Assembly: GCA_050124775.1 (NCBI GenBank)
Contig: JASFEP010000096.1
Location: forward strand, 1 to 12,579
Direction of reading: 5' to 3'
Length of the DNA: 12,579 nt
Source: WTAW01 sp050124775
Lineage (GTDB): Bacteria > Acidobacteriota > Aminicenantia > Aminicenantales > Aminicenantaceae
In this document: one piece after another, positions 6,501 to 12,579 of the stretch
How positions within the stretch are numbered: position 1 is the first letter of the stretch
Layout: every line of letters begins with the position of its first letter
Translations under genes and position numbers: made by a program
Notes under the pieces: generated by a model
Seen by the model: only the letters and a program-made list of their open reading frames with translations
Told to the model about the DNA's origin: nothing
Databases searched by the model: none

Positions 6501-9122
6501 TTATTCGTAGCGGAGAGCATCTACAGGGTTGGACAGGGCAGCCCGTATAGCTTGGTAGCTTACGGTCAAAAAAGCGACGGCGAGGGCAAGAACGGCCGAC
6601 AGCACAAATATCAGCGGTTCGATGCCGGTCCGGTAGGCAAAACTCTGAAGCCAGCGACTCATGGCCCAATAGGACACGGGCCAGGCGATCAAATTGGCGA
6701 TGACCACAAGCAGCAGGAACTCCTTGGCCAGGAGACGGACGATTCCTGCAACTGAGGCTCCGAGTACCTTTCGGATGCCAATCTCCTTGGTCCGCTGCTC
6801 GGCCGTAAAGGAGGCCATACCGAACAGTCCCAAACAACCGATAAAAATCGCCAAAAAACTGAAATAAAATGTGATGTTTTTGAGCCTTTCCTCACTTCTG
6901 TACTGACTGTCATAGGAATCGTCCAGAAAATAAAAATGAAAGGGTCTGTTGGGATCGAGTTCTCCCCATTTTTCCTTTAAGAGATCCATCGTACCCATGA
7001 TATTCTCGGGTGCCAAACGAATAGAGACAGAGAAAAGACTGGTGTAGTCATAAAATAGGATCAATGGTTCGATTCTTTTTCGGAGTGATTGCAGGTGAAA
7101 GTCTTTCACCACACCGATGACGGATATGTATGTCGTCTCGCCCTCTCGACCCGGAGGGGGACGGAAAACAAAACGTTTTCCGACAGCATTCTCCCAACCG
7201 ATTTTTTTTGCAGCTGTCTCGTTGATGAGGACCGACTCGTCCTGGTCGGTGATGAGGTCCTCAGAAAAATTTCTCCCCGCAACGATTTCTATTTTCATAG
7301 CTGGAATGTAGTGAGGATCCACATTCATATAATCCATGGTCTGCTGCTGGTCGTCCGCGAATCCCTCGGGAAGGAAAGAACCCACCAGGTGCCCCCTGCT
7401 CGGCACCAGGTCGGAAGCGCCGACATCGATCACCCCAGACAAACCCAACAGTTCACTCCTGAACGAACGGTAAGACTTTCGCAGATCGTCATTCATCCCT
7501 GGAATAACGACAACATGTTCCTTGTCAAATCCAAGATTCGTATTTTTCATAAACATAATTTGTTTGTAGACGATCAGAGTTCCGATAATCAGTGCGATAG
7601 ATATGGCGAATTGAAAAACGACAAGGACTCTTCGAAAACGGGAATTCGAGGCGCCCACTTTCAAGACACCTTTTAAAACGCGGACCGGCTGAAATGAGGA
7701 TAGAAAAAAGGCAGGGTAGCTTCCAGCGAACACTCCGACGATCACAGCCAATCCAAAGAATGCCGCTATGAGCCAAGGCACTTGCACGAAGTTCAACCGC
7801 AAATCGCTGCCGATGGCCGAATTGAAAATAGGGAGAAATAACTTGAGAAGGATCATTGCCAGGACCATGGAACAAAGGCTGTAGATCAAGGATTCCCCAA
7901 GAAACTGCCCGATCAAACGGCTCCGGACCGCACCCAATGTTTTTCTCATCCCCACCTCCTGAGCACGAGTTGAGGAACGGGCAGTCGAGAGGTTGATAAA
8001 ATTGATCGCTGCAATACAGAGAACAAAAATGGCTATTCCGGCAAACAAATACACATAAGTGATGTCGCTGTTCGCCGACATATCACGCTCAAAATCCGAG
8101 TAGAGGTGGATGCGCTCGAGAGGCTGGAGGGAAAGCTTGATCGAACCCCCTGAGGCCTTCAAAGCTTCACCCAAGTACTTATCGATAAAACCGGGAAGCT
8201 TTTGTTCCAGGCTTTTTATATGAACATTTTCATCCAGGAGAAGGTATGTGTAAAATCGCACGTCGAACCACTGGTCATCGCGAACGTCACCCTCCTTGAG
8301 GAAGGTCTGGAATGAACAGAGCATGTTAAAAACAAAATGGGAATTGGGAGGGACATCTTTGACTACACCGGTGACGCTAAAATCTCTCTCGTTGTTGATC
8401 CGGAGGATCTTGCCCAGGGGATCTTCATTGCCGAAATACTTCGCAGCCATGCTTTCCGTGATGACGACTGTATTTGGGGCCTCGAGCGCAGTTTCAGAAT
8501 CGCCGCTCACGAAGGGAAATGTGAAGATTTCGAATATGTCTTTCTCTGCAAAGCCGATTCTCGCTTCCCGGAAAAGCTTATCGCCGTATTTCACGGCTGC
8601 TCTGTTTGGCGGATCTATCCGTGTGGCTGCAATGACTTCTGGAAAGTCCCGCACCAGCGCGGGCGCCACGGCCGTAAGAGTCACGGGCGTGTGAAGGGTG
8701 GAGCCGAGCTCAATATCCATAGTCACACGGCAGATATGGTCTGCCTTTTCATGAAAACGGTCAAAACTCAACTCATTCAGAACCCACATCAAGATCAAGA
8801 TGCAGACAGCCATTCCGATAGTCAATCCTGAAATGTTGATGAGCGAGTACCCTTTGTGTTTTTTAATGCTTCGAAAAGCGATCTTGAGATAGTTTTTTAG
8901 CATGATAAAACTCCAATACAAAGAATCTTTGATAAACATAGGTAAAGAACGCAGACAGTGCTGCCAATACCAGAATCGAGCCCGAAGATGGCCCCGCTCA
9001 CGAGCAACTTCTTGAAATTCTTCATCGAAATCCCCGAAGAGGGCAAAACTCTCCTCATACCTGGCCGTGTTTTTGATGATCCACCCTGCGACCCGCGGTG
9101 GCTGGAATCGGCGTCCTTTCAT
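6501..9122 (-). CDS. Orphan MacB/FtsX-type ABC permease with N-terminal permease-prefix segment
   Basis: An 873-residue integral membrane protein with two FtsX-type halves. Residues 1-75 form a soluble prefix rich in acidic and aromatic residues, ending near MLKNYLKIAFRSIKKHKG, where ordinary permeases of this family begin. Membrane segments are visible near 95-117, 355-380, 408-434, 449-474, 498-520, 750-772, 801-823 and 835-857. Large extracytoplasmic (MacB_PCD-like) regions lie at about 120-350 and 525-745. FtsX hallmarks are EVGMRKTLGA (389-398) and EIGIRKVLGAS (780-790). No ATPase gene is nearby, as in the duplicated orphan permeases (ADOP) of Acidobacteria, so the cargo is unknown; macrolide-type efflux, lipid export or signalling are possible. 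It lies 32 bases after the PadR gene. ATG 9122 was chosen; the frame is open to GTG 9188, but that would overlap padR and adds nothing recognisable. Confidence 0.9.
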   Translation of the reverse strand: MKGRRFQPPRVAGWIIKNTARYEESFALFGDFDEEFQEVARERGHLRARFWYWQHCLRSLPMFIKDSLYWSFIMLKNYLKIAFRSIKKHKGYSLINISGLTIGMAVCILILMWVLNELSFDRFHEKADHICRVTMDIELGSTLHTPVTLTAVAPALVRDFPEVIAATRIDPPNRAAVKYGDKLFREARIGFAEKDIFEIFTFPFVSGDSETALEAPNTVVITESMAAKYFGNEDPLGKILRINNERDFSVTGVVKDVPPNSHFVFNMLCSFQTFLKEGDVRDDQWFDVRFYTYLLLDENVHIKSLEQKLPGFIDKYLGEALKASGGSIKLSLQPLERIHLYSDFERDMSANSDITYVYLFAGIAIFVLCIAAINFINLSTARSSTRAQEVGMRKTLGAVRSRLIGQFLGESLIYSLCSMVLAMILLKLFLPIFNSAIGSDLRLNFVQVPWLIAAFFGLAVIVGVFAGSYPAFFLSSFQPVRVLKGVLKVGASNSRFRRVLVVFQFAISIALIIGTLIVYKQIMFMKNTNLGFDKEHVVVIPGMNDDLRKSYRSFRSELLGLSGVIDVGASDLVPSRGHLVGSFLPEGFADDQQQTMDYMNVDPHYIPAMKIEIVAGRNFSEDLITDQDESVLINETAAKKIGWENAVGKRFVFRPPPGREGETTYISVIGVVKDFHLQSLRKRIEPLILFYDYTSLFSVSIRLAPENIMGTMDLLKEKWGELDPNRPFHFYFLDDSYDSQYRSEERLKNITFYFSFLAIFIGCLGLFGMASFTAEQRTKEIGIRKVLGASVAGIVRLLAKEFLLLVVIANLIAWPVSYWAMSRWLQSFAYRTGIEPLIFVLSAVLALAVAFLTVSYQAIRAALSNPVDALRYE

Positions 9123-9154
9123 GGTTCTACTGCGCGATCGCAAAGCAGCGATAT

Positions 9155-9478
9155 TCAATCGAATGCATAATCGGAGATCCCCTCCCACATTTTTTGATTC
9201 ATCTCCCGTGCGGACTTTAATGCTTTCATCCCTTCAGGAGATACCGTGTAGTAGATCTTCCTCCGGCCTCGTCTATCCGGCGTCGGTTCCCCCAAAGTTT
9301 TTTTGACATATTTTTTTTTCGACAATTGGTGCAGAGCGCTGTACAGATTGCCGTATGTGAACTCTTTACCGATGATCTGCGAGACATATTTACGGATCTT
9401 TACACCATAAGCATCATCTTTGAGTCGCCATATGGCAAGCATCAGGATCTCTTCGATTTTTGTGAGTTCTTTCATCAT
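9155..9478 (-). CDS. PadR-family winged-helix transcriptional regulator
   Basis: A 107-residue DNA-binding protein matching the short PadR class. The N-terminal wHTH runs from EEILMLAIWRL through GNLYSALHQLSKKKYV (residues 9-58). The wing carries a basic turn and the typical RRGRRKIYYTVSPEG (69-83). A short C-terminal helix ends the protein, as in the one-helix dimerisation PadR type. Two adjacent ATGs (9478 and 9475) follow GGAAGA. It is upstream of and co-directional with the permease, and PadR-like genes of this kind usually repress themselves and the adjacent transporter. The AT-rich spacer upstream holds a palindrome that could be its operator; that link is inferred. Confidence 0.9.
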   Translation of the reverse strand: MMKELTKIEEILMLAIWRLKDDAYGVKIRKYVSQIIGKEFTYGNLYSALHQLSKKKYVKKTLGEPTPDRRGRRKIYYTVSPEGMKALKSAREMNQKMWEGISDYAFD

Positions 9479-9547
9479 TCTTCCATGTTTTTAGTTTTTT
9501 ATTTATTCATTTATCTGTTTAAGTATCTATATTGTATTGAAGTATTT

Positions 9548-9561
9548 ATTCATTAATGAAT
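9548..9561. promoter_or_regulatory. 14-bp perfect palindrome upstream of padR, possible operator
   Basis: ATTCATTAATGAAT is a perfect inverted repeat, 69 bases upstream of the padR start. Related half-words (TTATTCATT) occur at 9503-9511 and 9547-9555. Its place suggests a regulator binding site, and PadR autoregulation is common, but the sequence is simple AT-rich DNA where chance palindromes are frequent. Confidence 0.3.
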
Positions 9562-9609
9562 TTAAGTATTATTTTTTTTTATTTTGTTTATATCAACTGT
9601 TTTAATAAT

Positions 9610-9691
9610 TTCTTTGAATTTATATATTTTATTTGTATATTTCCTTGAATTTATATATTTTATTTGTATATTTCTTTGAATTTATATATTT
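9610..9691. repeat. 31-bp AT-rich tandem repeat, about 2.6 copies
   Basis: A unit containing TTGAATTTATATATTT followed by TATTTGTATA recurs with an exact 31-base period; the G of TTGAATT sits at 9616, 9647 and 9678. Copies differ by one base (CTTTG or CCTTG), and the third copy is truncated after TATATATTTA. It is non-coding and sits between convergent signals: the 3' side of the upstream operon and the promoter side of padR. Confidence 0.85.
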
Positions 9692-9855
9692 AATCCTAAT
9701 TTACTGAAATCCAGTATTATATAGAGTATTACGGACACACCCATAAAAAAGTTTCAAGATTTTTTCGTATCTTAAATTTTTGAACGCAGCAAGGTCTGGT
9801 TGAAAATCGATTGACTATGCCTTTTAACGCAGCATCTTGAAGATTTATTCTGGGG

Positions 9856-9882
9856 AAAAAATCAGAACAGGGGTATATTCTG
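9856..9882 (-). terminator. Weak candidate Rho-independent terminator of the NamZ-HAD-CopD operon
   Basis: Fourteen bases after the stop of the last gene, the minus strand can form a CAGAA/TTCTG hairpin (9878-9882 with 9863-9867) around a 10-base loop, followed after one A by a run of six Ts. The stem is only five pairs, so the call is tentative. Confidence 0.3.
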
Positions 9883-9896
9883 CTCTTAGGGAAACA

Positions 9897-10832
9897 TCAC
9901 CACCAGCGCCAGAGTGCGAGAATGAGCGTAATCAGAAGAACGACGCCCAGATTGAAATAAGCGAGAACATAAAAGATTTTTTCCGGAAGGGGCTTTTCGT
10001 CCTTGTTCGATAGGTCTAACTCCCCAACCAAAGGCATAACCAGGATCTTCTCCTCACCATGAGGGGCCTGTGCGAGCATATCAGATAAATCCTCACCCGC
10101 TTTATGTCTCTGGAAATGGATTCCATTCTTCCAAAATTCGCTTCCTGTCATGTCATAGACTTTATTCCGAAAGCCGATGTAACAGGACCGAGCTTCGGCA
10201 CCATCAAAATGCCGCAGACCATCGATGGTGAATTTGCCCTTTTCTTCCTGATTTTTTCTGCGTTCCGGCTTCTTCAATTTAGGGCCGAGAAAAATGACAA
10301 CATAAAGAGCTGTCAAAACCATCATGAGGAAAAGTATAATCTTGATGAGCAAAAGAATGCCGAATCTTGTTTCAAAGAGAAAGGTTAGGGAGGGAACCCT
10401 GTAGATGGTCAAAATCGTTCCGGTGACGCCCATTATAAACATGGAGACGAGACCCAGCCTGATTTCACCTCTGGGGAGGCCGTGAGCGGCGTAGGCCGGT
10501 TTCAGGATCAAATGGACATAGAGAATGGTCCCGAACCAAAATATGCCCGTGATAATGTGCAGATAGCCTATGAACAGACGAAAAAGCTTTGAAGCCATGC
10601 TCCTGGAGGTCGCTTCCATCGTTCTCTGTCCGGCATCTTCCTCTGAAAGCAATCCCGCGAGATAATCCTCCCCCGCTTTGGTCAACTCTCCACTGCCCGA
10701 GGGATCGAGATGGCAGTGAGCACAGCTTTTCCCGGTTTTTTCCGCATATTCTTCAGTCGAGTTTCCCTGTATTGAGAACAGAAACAACAAAAAGACGAAT
10801 ACAAAAGCCTGCCAATTTTCTTTTTTTTTCAT
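9897..10832 (-). CDS. Membrane protein fusing a c-type heme motif, CopD-like transmembrane region and cytochrome b5-like domain
   Basis: A 311-residue probable redox membrane protein. After a signal segment (residues 7-22), a single CxxCH (Cys37-His41, CAHCH) is followed by a conserved-looking LDPSGSGELTKAGEDYL. Three membrane helices follow (about 84-110, 125-145 and 157-183), resembling CopD-family proteins, with His92 and His107 as possible heme b ligands. Residues 203-272 match the predicted heme/steroid-binding (cytochrome b5-like) type: CYIGFRNKVYDMTG, then HFQRHKAGEDL and APHGEE. A fourth helix (286-308) ends the protein. ATG 10832 overlaps the HAD gene's stop (ATGA), with GGAG 8 bases upstream. 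The gene starts with nine consecutive As after ATG. Partners are unknown; a quinone- or cytochrome-linked electron transfer role is plausible but inferred. Confidence 0.85.
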   Translation of the reverse strand: MKKKENWQAFVFVFLLFLFSIQGNSTEEYAEKTGKSCAHCHLDPSGSGELTKAGEDYLAGLLSEEDAGQRTMEATSRSMASKLFRLFIGYLHIITGIFWFGTILYVHLILKPAYAAHGLPRGEIRLGLVSMFIMGVTGTILTIYRVPSLTFLFETRFGILLLIKIILFLMMVLTALYVVIFLGPKLKKPERRKNQEEKGKFTIDGLRHFDGAEARSCYIGFRNKVYDMTGSEFWKNGIHFQRHKAGEDLSDMLAQAPHGEEKILVMPLVGELDLSNKDEKPLPEKIFYVLAYFNLGVVLLITLILALWRWW

Positions 10833-11545
10833 GACAATCTCTCCAAGACGCCGAAGAGTTCAGAATAGCTGTCGACCACGCAATCAGCCGTCGTGTCATT
10901 CCTGTATTTTGGATTGATTCCGGCAAACAGGATGGCTTTCATACCGGCATTTTTTGCTCCGACGATGTCTGAATACTCCGAATCGCCGATGTGAACGGAA
11001 TCTTTCGTTCGACATCCTAATTTTTCGACCGTATACTCGAAGATTCGTCTGTGAGGCTTGGCGACTTCCATCTCATCCGAAAAGGAGAGCCAGGAAAAAA
11101 AATCCAGCAGTTTATGCGTATCGAGGATCTGTCTCACTGTATCGGCGGAATGAAAACCGCCATTGCATATAACCGCAAGCCGGAATTTATAGAACAGCAC
11201 CTTGAGGACTTCATCCACATGAGGCACTCGAGGGGGCTTGACATTCAACGCGACCTTATCGAAATAGGTGGCGATTCTTCCAACTTCAGAAGCCGGAAGT
11301 TCGATATCCAAAAGATCCAGCAGAGTTTCCGTTCTCTGTATGGCATTTTTTGTCTTGTGGTTGGCGATCACATATTCTTCGCGGAGCTTGTCCTCCTTGG
11401 CCCAAGCATCAGCAATATCTTTATCAGCCAAGGAGATCCCGTTTTCCTGGCAAACAAAATCCAGATAGCGCATCATCTTCTCATCCCGTCCTTCATCGTC
11501 GATGATGAGAGTATCCCAGCAGTCAAAAGTCAGAACTTTAATCAT
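10829..11545 (-). CDS. HAD-superfamily hydrolase (subfamily IA-like)
   Basis: A 238-residue cytosolic hydrolase with the HAD motifs in order: motif I FDCWDTL (residues 7-13, nucleophile Asp8), a cap region of about 15-105, motif II near VICNGG (125-130), motif III Lys163 in AKPHRRIF, and motif IV GDSEYSD (187-193). The +2 position of motif I is Trp rather than the Asp that acts as general acid in most HAD phosphatases; a bulky aromatic there recalls the haloacid-dehalogenase group. Substrate is unknown. The start overlaps the NamZ-type gene's end by 8 bases, and the stop overlaps the next gene by 4, so all three should be co-translated. A sugar-phosphate role linked to MurNAc recycling is possible but only from context. 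Confidence 0.88.
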   Translation of the reverse strand: MIKVLTFDCWDTLIIDDEGRDEKMMRYLDFVCQENGISLADKDIADAWAKEDKLREEYVIANHKTKNAIQRTETLLDLLDIELPASEVGRIATYFDKVALNVKPPRVPHVDEVLKVLFYKFRLAVICNGGFHSADTVRQILDTHKLLDFFSWLSFSDEMEVAKPHRRIFEYTVEKLGCRTKDSVHIGDSEYSDIVGAKNAGMKAILFAGINPKYRNDTTADCVVDSYSELFGVLERLS

Positions 11546-12579
11546 AACGGATGTACTTTTTCCTCACTTTTTTGAACCTTGCGAGGCCTTGCTCAAAGGT
11601 TTCTAAGATCGAGGGATAGTTGCGGCCTTCGGATACCATAGCCCTCAGGTCTTCGTTCCCCCAGAGTTTATCCAAATACTTGGTCATCTTGAACTTTTTA
11701 GGATAAAGCTTATGTGCGGCGCACAATACAGCCACAGCAAGTTCGATCGGTTCCAATTCCTCCCGGTTTGTAACTGTAAAATGAAGGCCAAAACATTTCT
11801 GGTCTTTATACTTGGGGGCAGCGACAACCCCTGGAATGGATTTGGGCACGAAGACGGTTGGCTCGGCTTCGATTCCTTCGAGGGCCTCCTTTGGAATAAC
11901 CTCGAGCCAATCCCCAGAATCGATGTAAGGGGCACCGATGGTGAGAAAAGGCGAGTCCGTCCCCCGGCCTTCAGATAGGTTCGTCCCTTCTATGAGACAC
12001 ATCCCTGGATAGATCACAGCCGTTTCCAATGTCGGCATGTTAGGCGACGGGACTACCCAGGGAACGCCCGTCTCATCATACCACATATCCCGCTTATACC
12101 CAGTCATGGGAACAACGGTAAGGTCGATACCCAGAGAAAATCCCCCATAGGATTCGTTATTGAAAAGCTCGGCCATCTCGCCCACTGTCATTCCGTAACG
12201 TATGGGCAATGGGAGGACCCCCACAAAACTGGAGAAAGCGGGATTCGTGATCGCTCCGCTGACGATCTTTGCGGTTATGGGATTCGGCCTATCCAGAACG
12301 ATCACCGGGATCGTGTCGCGTTTGGCCGCGTGCATCGCCAGAAAAAGGTTGGAGATGAATGTATAGAACTTGACCCCTACGTCCTGGATGTCGTACACCA
12401 ACACATCGACATCCTCGAGCATCTTCGGCGTAGGGGATAAAAATTCACCGTACAGGCTGTAGAGCTGAATGTCCCTATAGACAGAGTCGCCGATTGCCGC
12501 GGCATCCTCAACATTTCCCATAAATCCGTGCTCGGGGCCGAAAAGAACGGTGACGATCTGGGCATGCTCGGACAAGAGA
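11538..12579 (-). CDS. DUF1343 / NamZ-type exo-beta-N-acetylmuramidase (5' end off window)
   Basis: 346 codons are visible, open to the right edge. The first residue here lies inside the protein (LLSEHAQIVTVLFGPEHG), so about 50-80 N-terminal residues, probably including a signal peptide, are missing. DUF1343 landmarks are FGPEHGF near the start, YDIQDVGVKFYTF, LDRPNPI, PSPNMPTLETAVIYPG and EGTNLSEGRGTDSPF. The family (GH171) includes NamZ enzymes, which remove N-acetylmuramic acid from the non-reducing end of peptidoglycan fragments; the Glu-containing EGTNLSEGRG segment is its most conserved part. TAA at 11538-11540 overlaps the HAD gene. Family assignment is firm; the exact substrate is taken from the family. 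Confidence 0.92.
   Translation of the reverse strand, partial: LLSEHAQIVTVLFGPEHGFMGNVEDAAAIGDSVYRDIQLYSLYGEFLSPTPKMLEDVDVLVYDIQDVGVKFYTFISNLFLAMHAAKRDTIPVIVLDRPNPITAKIVSGAITNPAFSSFVGVLPLPIRYGMTVGEMAELFNNESYGGFSLGIDLTVVPMTGYKRDMWYDETGVPWVVPSPNMPTLETAVIYPGMCLIEGTNLSEGRGTDSPFLTIGAPYIDSGDWLEVIPKEALEGIEAEPTVFVPKSIPGVVAAPKYKDQKCFGLHFTVTNREELEPIELAVAVLCAAHKLYPKKFKMTKYLDKLWGNEDLRAMVSEGRNYPSILETFEQGLARFKKVRKKYIRYD

Larger units (their letters stand above)
9479..9896. other. AT-rich gene-free spacer (418 bp)
   Basis: No credible gene on either strand. From about 9490 to 9720 the sequence is overwhelmingly A and T, with long T-runs, unlike the roughly balanced composition of the coding regions. It holds a 31-bp tandem repeat (9610-9691), a 14-bp palindrome (9548-9561), three AAGTAT words (9521, 9540, 9564) and, nearer 9783-9834, a direct repeat of AACGCAGCA 43 bases apart. 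It must contain the promoter of padR, but the composition makes many -10-like matches (for example TTGATA, 19 bases, TAATAC, minus strand), so none can be chosen safely. Confidence 0.7.

Noticed and set aside
9123..9188. Longer start of the permease at GTG 9188 overlapping padR
   Set aside because: The added residues are unlike the prefix domain, and ATG 9122 lies cleanly after the padR stop.
10821..10829. Run of nine A (minus strand) at the start of the CopD/b5 fusion as a phase-variation switch
   Set aside because: The run encodes the basic n-region Lys codons of a signal peptide, which is common, and nothing else suggests a switch.

Overview
This window reads as accessory-type chromosome from an uncultured Gram-negative bacterium. 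My best guess is Candidatus Aminicenantes (OP8) or a close relative. The guess rests on an orphan MacB/FtsX-type permease with an N-terminal permease-prefix segment downstream of a PadR regulator, a DUF1343/NamZ gene, periplasmic multiheme cytochromes and an outer-membrane barrel. This is inference from gene style; no marker gene is present. Every recognisable gene lies on the minus strand, so transcription runs from right to left.

Layout, in the order of transcription. (A) 12579-9897: a three-gene run with overlapping ends. It holds a DUF1343/NamZ-type exo-N-acetylmuramidase (5' end beyond the window), a HAD-superfamily hydrolase, and a membrane protein that joins a c-type heme motif, a CopD-like membrane segment and a cytochrome b5-like domain. 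(B) 9896-9479: a very AT-rich gene-free spacer with a 31-bp tandem repeat and a 14-bp palindrome. (C) 9478-6501: a PadR-family regulator followed by an 873-residue orphan FtsX-type permease. (D) 6431-3683: a promoter, then a two-gene molybdenum hydroxylase, made of a [2Fe-2S] small subunit and a Tat-exported molybdopterin large subunit joined by a GTGA overlap. (E) 3653-1: a good sigma70-like promoter, then a three-gene electron-transfer operon. It encodes a hexaheme cytochrome, a 430-residue predicted outer-membrane beta-barrel (again a GTGA overlap), and a very large cytochrome with 21 CxxCH sites. The large cytochrome runs off the left edge, probably only a few residues before its end.

The most interesting region is E. 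The large cytochrome is built from seven consecutive triheme modules. Five of them repeat every 72-73 residues, and each module carries extra histidines suited to act as distal heme ligands. With the barrel and the small cytochrome it looks like a porin-cytochrome conduit for moving electrons across the outer membrane. The Mo-hydroxylase of operon D, also predicted to be periplasmic, lies immediately upstream and has no dedicated electron acceptor in the window, so it could feed electrons to this chain. That link is inference. The NamZ/HAD pair suggests peptidoglycan-sugar recycling, and the PadR/permease pair is a common self-contained regulatory and transport unit.
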